A DNA stretch of 64,000 nt from Morella rubra (taxonomy: Eukaryota; Streptophyta; Magnoliopsida; Fagales; Myricaceae), in NCBI GenBank assembly GCA_003952965.2, contig CM025856.1, positions 3,179,127-3,243,126 of the forward strand, read 5' to 3'. The position numbers and the translations under genes are program-made. Below the pieces are notes generated by a model. That model worked only from the letters and a program-made list of their open reading frames with translations, did no database searches and was not told the origin of the DNA. How positions within the stretch are numbered: the stretch's first letter is position 1; every line of letters starts with the position of its first letter. This document shows positions 26,011 through 37,231 of this stretch, piece after piece.

Positions 26011-28049
26011 GAAAGAGACTGTAACGCCAGCTGAGAATGAGCTGGAAGAGTTGCGTGCGGTGAAGGTGAGCTGAGGAGAGGAAAGTAAGAAGCTGCGAAC
26101 CGAAGAGAGAAAGGAGTCTCTCTCTTCAAGTAGAAGATCAGACGAATTGATCAAAAGATTTCCTCTTTCTCTTCAAGTACTCTGAAGCTCTCCATTTGGT
26201 TGAAAATGGAAGAAACTAACTTCCGAGCTGAGTGAAAGAGATGAATGAGAGTTTAAAAACAGGTCCACACGATTTTAAAGTATTCCTCCAGATTCTAGAA
26301 TAACATAAACTACCTCTTAACAGACTAGTGGTTGCTTCCCGTGCCTTCCTGACCAAAGTGTTCTTAGGCCCATCTCTCGAGACACTGAGCTGCGACATCT
26401 GATTTGTCAGTCTCTTCCTGGTGCTGCAAATTGTGGAGTTTTTGTTGTGACGGCTTCCAGCTGGGATCTACATAAAGCGCTGCTGCCGCAATATTTTTTT
26501 GCCCACAATACATACGACAACGTAATACGCCCGCTAAAAGTAAAAATTGATCTGAACTATCAAGGCGACATTTGTAATGACACGCATTTATCAAGGCGGT
26601 TCCATCGACTTAACAAACTGAGCGTCCTCACAGAAGCTACCTCGACAAAGAATAGTCAGACAGTTAAATTTATCTGCAGATTGGAACTGTCGGTGTCAAC
26701 TCACCTTCAGAGGAATGTTAAGATTAGAAAAATTGCCAAAACTGAAAATGATTTCAAATTGGGAATGCAGTTGATTTATGCAAAGATTGGTGCTTTCCTG
26801 TAAATAGATCAATCTCAGAATGAAGAAAATTCAACTTCCACTTTGTGGTATTCTGCAAATCATAATCTCATTGGGTCGGGTGTGAGTGCTTTTAAATATA
26901 GGTGCATGCAAAGATAAAAATAATAAATAGATTAGGTGGCTTGTTTAAATGACTGGCAATTATTTGTAGTTTTATTAAATATATACAAAGATAAAAATTA
27001 AAAAGATTAGATGATAGGTTTAAACAGATATTAATACAGAATTGATAGAACTTTTTCTTTTTAATCAATTGGTAACTAATCTCCCTTAATTAAAGTGCTA
27101 CATATCCCTTTAGTAAATGAGACTTTATAAACAGCCTAAAAAAATAAATAGTTAACCGTGCATTCAATCAAGACTAGTTAATAAGTCTCTTATTGTCTCG
27201 AGGCAAGTGTGTGATGGATTTAAATAAAGTTTATGAAAACTCAAATTAAAAATTTCAAGAAATTTATTTTCTTTCAATAAAAAATTAGAAATTAAATTAA
27301 ACTAATAAATTTAATATAATTCTATACAAATAAATTAATTATATAATTTTTTATGTTAAAATTTTTATTTTTAGGTAATATTAAATAGGACCTATAAAAA
27401 GAAAATTTAAAATTTAGGTTTGGGGCTTTAGCCTGCCGCCTGGGCTATCTATACAGTACAGAGCCGGTAAAAATTTAAGTCGGAGGCAGCCTACAGAGCC
27501 GACACTACCAAATAGTGTAGTCGTAGGAGAAGTTCGACAACGATTTCCACTTGGTTGGGACCGAGCTCCTCTGCAATAACTAGGTACTGCACTATGATAC
27601 GGCTCTATCGTGAAATTGCTCTTGAAGACTTCGATTTCTTCTCGTCTATCAGAAGCGCTTTGGTTCTTAATTTGGAAGATCAGAGTGCTTTGTTTCTTCG
27701 ATTTCTTCGTCGCCAGGATGATTTTTATTATTGTTTGATTCTTTTCCGATTTGCTTCGTCCCGTTAATATGATTTCTTCTCTTTCTGTGAAGTGTTCAGT
27801 GATTTTCTAGTGGAAATATGGCATTGGGCAAACACAACAATACCCACGCTCACTTTGGCGTTTCTGCATTTGCTTAAAGGATCGATAACGTGGAAGGATC
27901 TTAGCCTGGTAGTTTGAACCAACGGTCAAGATTAAAGGAATTGATCCCCGTGCAGAGGAGCTCGGTCCGCTTAGGTGTGGACTGTGGTCCTTTTCGTCGT
28001 TTTTGTTTGGTTCTACTCTCTATCTCATACGTTGGACAAAGTTGTCTCT
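26011..28049. other. Spacer of the inverted repeat with gene scraps
   Basis: It holds 26402-26490, a copy of the RLCK copy-2 tail and 3' flank (GGTGCTGCAAATT...CTTCCAGCTGGGATCTACATAAAGCGCTG also at 22340-22405), and 26530-26690, an inverted copy of the NLR 3' end. From 26800 to 27400 the sequence is very AT-rich with nothing recognised. 27400-28050 is less AT-rich but shows no supported gene. The two cis-prenyltransferase genes face away from this spacer, so their promoters lie at its edges. Confidence 0.7.
26530..26690 (-). pseudogene. Inverted fragment of the ZAR1-like NLR 3' end
   Basis: The reverse complement reads CCAATCTGCAGATAAATTT, then CTGACTATTCTTTGTCGAGG, GCTTCTGTGAGGACGCT, AAGTCGATGGAACCGCCTTG, and CCTTGATAGTTCAGATCAAT. 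The same blocks occur in the same order at 43028-43175, across the NLR stop codon. Identity falls off sharply at both ends. It shows that a second NLR copy, or at least its tail, was once joined to this locus. Confidence 0.85.
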
Positions 28050-29269
28050 TTCGTCTTCGGCTCTCTCTCTCTCTCTCTCACACCTGCATTAATAGCCAAT
28101 AGTATAGGGGAAACAAAAAGGGTGTGTTTAAATAAAGGCGCGGTGGTGGAGGTGCAGTCTCAGAGTCTCAACTGCTCTCAGACCTCCGTACATATCTCCT
28201 TCGTTGGTGAGTGCCTTGTGCTGTTTGAGTTTTCGTTTCTTCAGTTTTCTCTTTGTTTTCCTTGAGAATATCGTTGGCGATTAGCCTCGTTTATGCTTGT
28301 CTATTTATGTAGGAACGTGTGACGCACGAACCCTTTTGACCAGTTCAGGTGGCCGAATTTTCCCAGGTCCATTTTTCGATCTTGGAATTTTGGCGGTGAT
28401 TTGATTATTCACTCAAGTGTATTTCTTAGAAAAGTAACGTCCTTTCATACTTTCCCATTTATGTTCTCTCCTTTTGTTTTTCCTTTTTTGTGGTCGCATC
28501 CAAGGAACAGAAAAGGATTTGTTCGATCTTTTTTGCCTTTTATGTTTTATGAAAATTAAAGCATCGATTAATTTTTTAAAAAAAAAATCTTTGTAGTTTC
28601 CTTCATTTTCGTGGCAAGCAAGTGGAGCTTGTAGCTTAGTAAAAATACTTCAATAAATATTGAAATCGAAATTCTGCAGTGTAGCTATCTGATCACATTA
28701 ATCTTCAATAGCTTGCTATTATACCTCAGGAACGATTCTTGAAAATGCGCTTCAAAAAATATCTCAGGCAATCTGGGCCTAATCTGCTGATCAGTTAACC
28801 TAATCTGTAAACCTATGTGTAACATTACATCTTTAGGTGTGAAAATATTCTGGAAATTAATTTCTGATTGCTGATAGACATCAATATTTTTATGCACCAA
28901 ATAGAAGGTAGGGCTTTTGATACGCCAAGCACGAGTTGCGAGTACTTTGTTGGGGGAACAGAAGGGGTGTTTGCTTTTGCCATTGTGTTGTTATGGAAGT
29001 TCTTCTGGTCCTGGATTTATTGTAAGAAACAACTTCTTGATGCGGTAGGATGCGTCTGGATGGATATGACTGACTAGGTTATCTTTTTGAAAATTTTGCA
29101 GTTTTTCCATCATAGTTGAGCTCTCTGCATTTTTCTCCACATACTTTTTTGCTTCACTCTCTTCTCTCTGTTCAATGAAGATTTTCTCCCACTATGGCCT
29201 GAAATTTGCATTGATCTGGAACAGGAGCATTTTGGCACTGGTGATCAAGGTTCTCTGCAAGCTCATATA

Positions 29270-30368
29270 ATGGCCAAAGATAGTAGTGAGAGTTTAAGCC
29301 AGTTTTCTGGGGGTCTGGGTAGTTTTCTGAGAAAATGCATTTTTAGTATTCTGTCTGTAGGTCCTGTTCCCAATCACATCGCCTTCATCATGGATGGAAA
29401 CCGAAGGTATGCAAAGAATCAGAACATGGCAGTAAGGGCTGGCGACAAAGCTGGTTATGTGGCTCTCATGAAGATACTTTGTTTTTGCTATGAACTGGGA
29501 GTGAAATATGCAACAGTCTATTCCTTCAGCATTGAAAATTTCAAAAGGAGTCCTGAAGAGGTTCAACACTTGATGGATCTAATGCTGGAAAATATTGAAG
29601 AGTTGCTTAGGGAAGATGGCATTGTGAATCAATATGGTATCAGATATATTTTATAGGCAACCTGAAGCTTTTAAATGAGCTTGTCAGGGTTCAGCTGAGA
29701 AGGCAATGGCAGCTACTGCCAACAATAACAAGACTGTGCTTTTAATCTGTGTCGCCTATACTTCTTACGATGAGATCATCCATGCTGTTCAAGAATCCTG
29801 CAAGGTCAAAAGGAGTGAAATTGAGGAACTAAATTCAAGCAAAGCTAGCAATGGGGTGGCCGAAGGTGTTGAAGAGGTCAGCAAGCTAAATGGAATTATT
29901 GCTCATGATGTTCAAGGACCTTCTGAAAATAGCTTCCACAAATTCCAAGCATTAAACTCAAATAGAGCGTGCAATAGTGTCAAGGGGGTTGAAAACAAAA
30001 ATGGACCCAGTGTATGCGGTATTCAAGGATTCTGTGAAGATAAATGGGTAGATGCTGCAAGTGGAGCTTGCAATTGTTTGAATGGAGGAGTTGAAGAGAG
30101 CACAAACAAGCAACAGGTGCTTCCTACTATAAAGCTACTAGATGTTGAGAAGCACATGTACATGTCAGTGGCACCCGAACCTGACATCCTGATCCGAACT
30201 TCTGGTGAGAACCGCCTCAGCAATTTCCTCCTTTGGCAGACTACTAACTGCCCATTATACTCTCCATCTGCACTATGGCCAGAGTTAGGATTATGGCATC
30301 TTGTGTGGGCAGTATTGAACTACCAGCGGAGCCACTACTATTTCGAGAAGAAAAAGAAGCAGTTATAA
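29270..30368 (+). CDS. cis-Prenyltransferase, right copy, two 1-nt deletions
   Basis: This is the mirror copy of the left-arm gene, with the same motifs: MDGNRRYAKN, YSFSIENFKRSP, DILIRTSGENRLSNF, WPELGLWHLVWAV and the KKKKQL end. Here the frame is intact through the left copy's first error (MKILCFCYELG). It then loses one base at about 29642 (GGTATCAG-ATATATT) and one near 29691 (GTC AGG GTT C-AGCT). Adding the two bases gives the same 366-residue length as the left copy. Its long frame is open before and after these points. Whether either copy is functional depends on whether these indels are real. Confidence 0.85.
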
Positions 30369-31009
30369 TATTCTTAGTGCCACATGAATATTACAGATTT
30401 TGTCATGATCTTGCATTAAGCTACTGGGACCATTGTCAAATTTCTCTGCGAGTTCTGGAAGCTTGACCAATGGGTTGCACGATTCTGGTTTTAAATACCC
30501 ACGCTTGCTTATTTGTATTTTGGAATGCTACGTCTTCAAGATAGGCTTCAATCTAGGGCTCTGATTACTGAAGCAATTTGTATTGGATGTACTTTCATCC
30601 TATCCAATATAGGCTCATAAGTAGTCCCCTCACTTATATGCTACACCAGTTGTATATTTAAATTTATAATCTAGATTTTATGGGATTCAGCATTCTGATA
30701 TCCAGACATGAACTGGAGAGTTCTTCAACCGGCAGAGGATCGTTAGTTATCTTCAAAAATATTTACAAGAAAGGAACCATGTTGGTTTGAAAGATGCAGC
30801 AACAAGTGTAATATACTGTCGATCACTCAAAAAGCACCGTTTGGGGCCTGCTTACACTTCAGGAGAGTCTGTTTCAAACGCGTACACTTCAATGGCCTTG
30901 AGGTGAGGAGATAGCACCCACTGACTTCGTCAAATGGGAACAATATGAGCCTCTAGAAGCCCCTCATCCATCCTTTAAGTCAATGTCTGTCTTTTCTCAC
31001 GGATTTCGG

Positions 31010-31390
31010 ATCTTGTACTTGATGTATCAGTCTTTGGTCAATGAACAAGAATCAAGCGATGTTGGACCACCACAAAGTAAGACACAAGACGAACATGACA
31101 AAAATCATAGGACTAAGTGGTAGTGCTCTGCTTGGACTCTGGAAAAATCAAATGGGAACAATATGAGCCTCTAGAAGGACCTGGGACGCTCGATCAGAAT
31201 GAACGATCAAGCGATGTTGGGCCACCACAAGGTAAAGACATAAGATATACATGGGAGAAAAATCATAAGGACTTTCGGATCTTGGATGTATCAGTCTTTG
31301 GTCAATGAACGAGCGTCAAGCGATGTTGGGCCACCACAAGGTAAAGACATAAGATATACATGAGAAAAATCATAGGACTAGGAAAGTTGT
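31010..31390 (+). repeat. Short tandem repeats at the outer edge of the right arm
   Basis: GATGTATCAGTCTTTGGTCAATGAAC, CAAGCGATGTTGG(G/A)CCACCACAA and AAATGGGAACAATATGAGCCTCTAGAAG each recur two or three times between 30930 and 31390 (for example 31208 and 31316 for the second motif). The left arm has each once. This is a local amplification that happened after the inverted duplication. Confidence 0.8.
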
Positions 31391-31745
31391 AGGTTGGACT
31401 CTTGGAGGTTGGTCTATGTTTTGCCACTCCATGTGTAAGTCCATTTTGCGCAGAGTAGGTTGACAGCTATAGCTCTTAGAAAAAAAACAAAAAAAGAAGA
31501 AGAAGGATGACAGCTATGGCTTTTGAAAATGAAACCCCACCTAGAATTTGACTTTGACAGCACGATTCTTGCGTTCTTTTTTTTTTTTTTTCGTGGTCGA
31601 GACTCTTTTTTCCAGTCAATCTGCCAATAGAACGGACCGTGACATGGTTTGAATCATGCAGGTGTAAGCGTATTTATTCCGGAACAAGTTCTCGTTTACA
31701 CCAATGAGGGCCGCAGCTGCTTGTCACAAGTCATTCTGAAAGGCT

Positions 31746-31751
31746 TATAAA
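31746..31751 (+). promoter_or_regulatory. TATA box of the dirigent gene
   Basis: GGCTTATAAAGAACC lies 80 bases upstream of the likely start codon at 31826, a normal distance for a plant TATA box. Confidence 0.6.
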
Positions 31752-31825
31752 GAACCCCACGTATCAAACACAAGTTTGTGCCTGTGATCTTCTCCTCCAC
31801 ATTCACAAACACTTTGAACTCTGCC

Positions 31826-32404
31826 ATGGCTGTCTCGTTTCAGGACAAAGTCCTGGCTATTCTACTAGTTGCCTTCATTTCATTGAAGCCCACCTCCAGC
31901 TCCCAACACCACCACCACCATCACCATCATGGGCTCAAGTCACTCCACTTTGCTCTCTTCCAACATGAAACAATAAACAAAACCGGGTACATCATAGTGA
32001 ACGGTGTGACAGGACCAGGCGTTAGTCAAACAACAACCCCTTTCGGTACCTTGTTTGCTTTCGAGGATCCAATGACTGTCACAGCCAACAGGTCTTCCAA
32101 AATTGTTGGAATCGCAGAGGGAGCGTCCATTACTTCGGGTCTAGATGGGTTAAGGAGCATTTCCATTGCTAAGATCACTTTACGTTTGAAAAAATACACA
32201 GGTTCGATCTCAATTGTCGGAGGCACACACAATATAAAGCCTTCTGATCACCCTGTGGTGGGAGGCACTGGTGACTTCTTGTTTGTGCAAGGGATTGTGA
32301 CATCGTCTCCGGTTAACCTCACGGGCATCACCGTCACCTACAAGATAGAGTTTCATCTCTACTGGCCTCCATATGCTACTCAAGCTTCTCTTCCCTATAA
32401 GTGA
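31826..32404 (+). CDS. Dirigent-domain protein
   Basis: Intronless secreted protein of 192 residues from MAVSFQDKVLAILL. An in-frame ATG at 31778 would add 16 residues, but the one at 31826 begins directly with a hydrophobic signal peptide. Eight consecutive His follow the signal peptide. The dirigent beta-barrel is clear: FALFQHETINKTGYIIVNG, FGTLFAFEDPMTVT, SSKIVGIAEGA, LTFxx-like SISIAKITLRL, YTGSISIVGG, VVGGTGDFLFVQGIV and VTYKIEFHLYWPPY. Putative N-glycosylation sites are NKT, NRS and NLT. Dirigent proteins act in the apoplast, guiding stereospecific phenoxy-radical coupling for lignans and related products; some subfamilies act in wall patterning or defence. The substrate is not readable from sequence. 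The frame is intact. Confidence 0.92.
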   Translation: MAVSFQDKVLAILLVAFISLKPTSSSQHHHHHHHHGLKSLHFALFQHETINKTGYIIVNGVTGPGVSQTTTPFGTLFAFEDPMTVTANRSSKIVGIAEGASITSGLDGLRSISIAKITLRLKKYTGSISIVGGTHNIKPSDHPVVGGTGDFLFVQGIVTSSPVNLTGITVTYKIEFHLYWPPYATQASLPYK

Positions 32405-34468
32405 TTGAACTACTTCCAAAATTCACAATTTACCAATTTCTTGTTTTCTCTCTCTCTGCTAAGCTACTCTAGCTAGTCATGAGTATGGTAGGTCTGCTGG
32501 TCCAGATTTTCCTGTTATTCCTGTGGTGAAGCTATCGCCTTGTCCCGAAGGAAACTACTATTTTCTTTTGAACGTGATGATGGTTCACATGAAATGTAGT
32601 GTGTGATTTCTTTTGAACGTGATGTTTCACCTTCCATGCAATGTTTTCTCCCTTGTTTATTTATTTATTTTCTTAATTCTCCATCCTCCCAATAACGAGA
32701 TTTCCCCGTGTCGGGGCAAATAAATACAAAAAGCTTCATGTTTCAAAAAGTAAAAAAGGGTAAGTTATATACCTCAAGGATACGGCCGCACACCCACATA
32801 ATCTTGCACAAGGAACACCAGGAAATCAAATTGTGCAATTGAACTTAATGACACACATTAAGACCTTCCCAGAGCAGCGCTCAACTTCTTAACTTGGATA
32901 TCTCATCACCTGCTCTCAAGATTGTAAATCCCGCCATTGGCCTTCTACAGAGCATGGTATAGCTACAGTACTTGACCAAAAATCGAAAAGAAATATTAAC
33001 GAAAACCTCGTACAGCAGCTGAAAGAGGCAGCCCGGGGGGTGGGGGGGAGAAGAACATAGACGTTTCTGTCAGCGCTTGGGAGCATGGGATTCAGCAACT
33101 TACAGAAGCTGTGATTAATGCTCTTGTTGCTGAAATTGAAGCAGAGAAAGCAGTTTCTCACATTGCGAATAAGGCCCGTCATGCTCTCTGATCTTGTTTT
33201 CCCCTGATAGGCTATTCTGAAGGAAACATATCCCCTTCTTTTTTCTTCTCGTTTTCACCTGGTTTTCGCAAATACGTAATGGTTGCAGTGTCATTTGGTG
33301 TTGAATCTGGTAAGATGGGTTAAGCTATCCTTATGTGGATTAATTGCGGTTGCAACATTCACGTACTAATCTGAGAATCAGAGCAGTCCGATGTGAGTTT
33401 TTCTTCAGTCAATGATCAAAACCTTTTGCGGCTGATCTCTTCACGGCCCCGTAGACGCCATCCGATTAACAGAGTTCCTGAATGATCCATTTCCGTGGAA
33501 GTCAGAGCTTCTACAGATCAGGGAGTGCTGCAAAGCTTGTGGTGCCCCTTTCTGGACATCTACTCTTAGCCGTTAAAACTACAGAAAAAGCCACTGAAAA
33601 TATTGCCAGCTCTTTTCGTGTATGTTTCTTAAAACTAATGTGTAGGCGTGTCGTTGCAATCGTCGGCGTTAAGAAAAATTGTCATAAATAACAAGAAATA
33701 AATAATAAATAATTCTTGTTATTTATGACACGCCAGAAGAACAAGGGACTCCATGTACCGCCCCACCTACCGTCTCTATGGTCCCATTAAGTGACAGAAT
33801 CCGATGTCAATTTTTTGTTTGTTGACCGTACTTCTCGTGCCACTTTCCAAACATGCACCAGAAGTGCTGTTTGCATGTACTAAAGGTACTACTACACGAC
33901 AAATTTGAATGCCTCGGATTCTAAGAATTTTGCAAGGAAAGCTTCAGAGCCTTGGTCCTTTTCTCACAAGTACTGTAGATTGCTAAATTTGAAAAATAAA
34001 GAAACGGAAAAATTGAAAAATAATAATTAATCTTCGTATTTTGTTTGGCAGGACCTCGATGGGAGCCTAGTAAAGAACATCATGCAGACCTGTCAGCAAA
34101 CTCGGCTTCTTCGTCTGCCTGTTCCTTCTTTTTTGCCAACTGGTCATTATTGCACTGGTTTCTCAATTGTCATATTGTACTTTTCCTCATGGTTCATCTC
34201 AAACCCATATGTTCAAAGCTCTCTTAAGTCTTTCAAGACTCTACTAAGTATTAACGAAGGTAGCCGACTCCCTCAGGCTCAGGCCTCACCCCTCTTGCTT
34301 TTTCAAAGCAGAAGTTTTTGTTGGTTAACTTTTTATTTTAAAAAAAATGGAAAATTCTCTGGTTCGATGAGTGTAATTTAGCCAACATTTAAAGCTATAC
34401 TGTTCTTCTATCATTTTTCCTGCAGATATCTGACTATTTTTTCGTTTTTTTTCTTGTTTGCTTTGCAG
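32405..34468. other. Intergenic region with a small coding-like remnant
   Basis: At 32951-33191 the plus strand has coding-like stretches in two frames: HGIATVLDQKSKRN followed by ENLVQQLKEAAR, then after a G-rich run (33031-33048) QQLTEAVINALVAEIEAEK and a stop. The G run suggests a frameshift between them. I do not recognise the family. The rest holds poly-T tracts and nothing supported. A small palindrome, AATTGTCATAAATAACAAG...CTTGTTATTTATGACA, sits at 33678-33731. Confidence 0.35.
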
Positions 34469-36727
34469 AGTTGTTCAGGGGCTTGCATGTGTATCAATTG
34501 CAGGATGGGAAGAGTTCTTGTTCTCGACCAGTGGGTCGTACATGGTAATGGAAGCTAACCCAGCTCTCATTTTCTGGTCAAGTTCCGGATTTCTGAAGTG
34601 CTTGTGGCGTTGGACGCATTTCATGCCGATCGTCCAACTCATCTAACATGCATGCCTTCCCTACTGTCAATCTCTAGGTACGCTCCAATATCTGAATTCT
34701 TTATAAATTTAAGCTAAATTCTACTGTCCGCATCGATTTCAGGTACCCTTTAGCCAGATTTATTCATTGAGCTTAAGGGGTTACTGTTTGGCTTTATGAC
34801 ATTTATCCCAGTTTCTTCTCTGTACCGATGCCTGATGTATTGATGCAGTCTCTGTTTTGTTACTTGTCTGCATGTATAGATACTATAAACTTTTTACAGC
34901 AGATTTACTTACCACTGTGGTTGAATTTGCCTTCAACAATCTATTACTATTGTTACTGATTTTATTCTTTTAGATGGGCGTCAGGATGCTCTATGGAAAT
35001 TGAATGAGTTGTGTTTTTGGTGGCATACACTTTCAATGTGTATGCTTTTACAAACAAATTCAAAAACCAAGAATTTCCGTGGATTTCAATGAAATAACTT
35101 CATCCCCCCTTGCAATTCATATAATAGGAATAGAGATGTTAGGGATATCAATCAATCTTAACTCCAGCCATTTTCATGGATTATGATGTGTTCACTGTTG
35201 GCTGATGACATAACTTTTGCTTGTGACTTGCTTTCTAAATTGTTCAGAAATCCGAAGCTGAAGTCAATACCAGCATTGTCCAGTGATCTTCGAAATATTG
35301 TCCGGTTGAGTTGGAGAATAGAAGAGAAAGAGTCAATAGCAATTTGCAATGGAGGAAACATGCCAACCGGACAACAATAATTATCATCAATCAAGGAAAA
35401 GTTTTCCTGTATTTTCTCAGGATCTTAACTGTCTTCCTTCTCCAGTTACCATGGCTGAATTACCCGAAGATCAACAGGAGCACTCTTCACCAGGTTCAAT
35501 GCCTGTGCTCTCAGTTTTGTGGAATGCACAAAAGAACAACCTTTTCACAGAATGTCCACCACCTTCGATGTTCTCCCCCCGCCCCGCCCCCTTCTCCTCC
35601 TCCTCCTCCTCCTCCTTTTCCTCTATATTCATGCAACAGGATGGGGGTGAGGTCAAGGTTTTTCTTGGCAATACTTGCGTCCAAAAAAAAAGGGCATTTT
35701 ATTGACATCATAAACGCAAATTAGAATGCCAAAACGGGGTTGAAAGTGGATCAGTAATACCATCCAATAGGAAAATAGTTAGTTTATCAGGTTACTTTGG
35801 TGTCATTGGACTCTACTCAGTCTTTTTGTGAAAGCAAACCATAATGGTTGTTAATATTTCATTGGATGGAATGTTGCAGGTGCTTTAGACCCTAAGAAAA
35901 AGAGGGCAGCCAGTGAACACATAGCGGGAATTGCTTTATCGGATCTGGCCAAATATTTTGATCTGCCGATCGTGGAAGCTTCAAGAAATCTCAAAGTTGG
36001 ACTTACAGTTCTTAAGAAGAAGTGCAGAGAATTTGGTATTCCTCGTTGGCCACACAGGAAAATCAAATCCCTTGACAGTCTCATTCAAGATCTTCAGGTC
36101 GTTTTCTCTTACCTTCTTAATATGTGTTGTTTCTCAATTATCTTAACAAGGCTTGAACTGTATATTCCTTTTGACACTTCTGTTGCACCATCCAAAGGTA
36201 ACTTGTTCTCCTATTGAAGTAGTCTTTTCTAATTAAAGCATTGGTAACAGATTTGCAGCATAGAGAAACTAGGAGGAATTGAATTTGATTTTATGGTAGT
36301 AACCCTAATAATCAGCCCCCCACAAATTGATGTTTTGGGTACTTTTCGATAAGAGAGAACACAAGAATGGCTGAGGGTTATAAGGTAGACTGATTATTCA
36401 ATGACTACATATGTTCATAAGCACGCATGCGCCTGAGCATGCGAGCACATCCACAAACATTATCTATTACTATCCATTATACAGGCACAACTGTTTATAG
36501 AGAATCATTTACAGGAAGAAGCAAAACGCCAACAGCAGGTGAATGAGGCAGCAGCCATGGCAGTAGCAAGAAGGCAAAGTATGTTGGAGAGTGAGAAAGA
36601 GACTATGGAGAGTAAACCCTTCATGGAGTTGCAGAGTGAGACCAAGAGATTCAGGCAAGATGTTTTTAAAAGAAGACATAGAGCTAGAGCTCTAAGAGAC
36701 CCTGAACCTATCAATCTCAAGCAATGA
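34469..36727 (+). CDS. RKD5: RWP-RK domain transcription factor, RKD5-like
   Basis: Supported exons: 34469-34544 (FRGLHVYQLQDGK), a stretch ending 35493 (FPVFSQDLNCLPSPV...EHSSPG), 35880-36097 and 36515-36727. The third exon encodes the RWP-RK domain: ALSDLAKYFDLPIVEASRNL, KVGLTVLKKKCREFGIPRWP, HRKIKSL. The last encodes a basic, glutamine-rich tail ending EPINLKQ. Exon junctions keep frame (SSP-G-ALDPKKKR). A segment at 35193-35290 (ITFACDLLSKLFRNPKLKS) probably belongs too, but the joins from 34545 to 35390 and the true start codon are unresolved. RKD proteins are nuclear DNA-binding regulators, several acting in egg-cell and embryo programmes; RKD5 is less studied. The intron at 35494-35879 holds a CTC microsatellite. 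Confidence 0.8.
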
Positions 36728-37231
36728 GAGTGTTAAAAAAGCGCATAAGGGCAAGAGCTAATCAAGTTGTGGAAACAGTTAGCTTTCAATCTGTACGAAT
36801 TTCCATCTTTTATGGCCTTTCAATACCATAATGATACTATATTCAGGCTGCTAGTTCAAGTCTCTGATCCTTTTCCTGTCATTGTTACTAGTTTAATGTC
36901 AGCTGGGACTTACGTAAGGTCGACCAGGAACCCTGGTCAACAGGTCAGGCGTACCCAGCAAAATGAGCCCGACCCAGTTGCATATGGACCCATATTTGAA
37001 AAATCTGCCAAATTTACAAACAGAAATTCGATTTCGTACCTTTGCAGCTAATAGAATCCAAAAGTCACGACATAACAGATAAAGTCGATCAACATTCTAG
37101 GAACATAACCTAAAAAGAAGAAAGTTGTAGCAACACAATACGCCTAGAGATTGGAAGGAACATGCACATCTCATTGGCACGCAAAAATAAACCACAAGAG
37201 ACCATTGAACTCGCTGGCCATACCGCCCAGA

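Larger units (their letters stand above)
28050..31432 (+). repeat. Right arm of a large inverted repeat
   Basis: Matches the reverse complement of 22635-26010. It carries the plus-strand cis-prenyltransferase. It lacks the ~290-bp segment of the left arm, and near its outer end it has extra tandem copies (31010-31380) not present in the left arm. Confidence 0.9.

Noticed and set aside
31117-31308. Small frame in the tandem repeats beyond the right arm
   Set aside because: Falls in repeated non-coding flank; no domain.
35471-35711. Glu- and Gly-rich minus-strand frames
   Set aside because: Translation of a CTC/CCT microsatellite in an RKD5-like intron.
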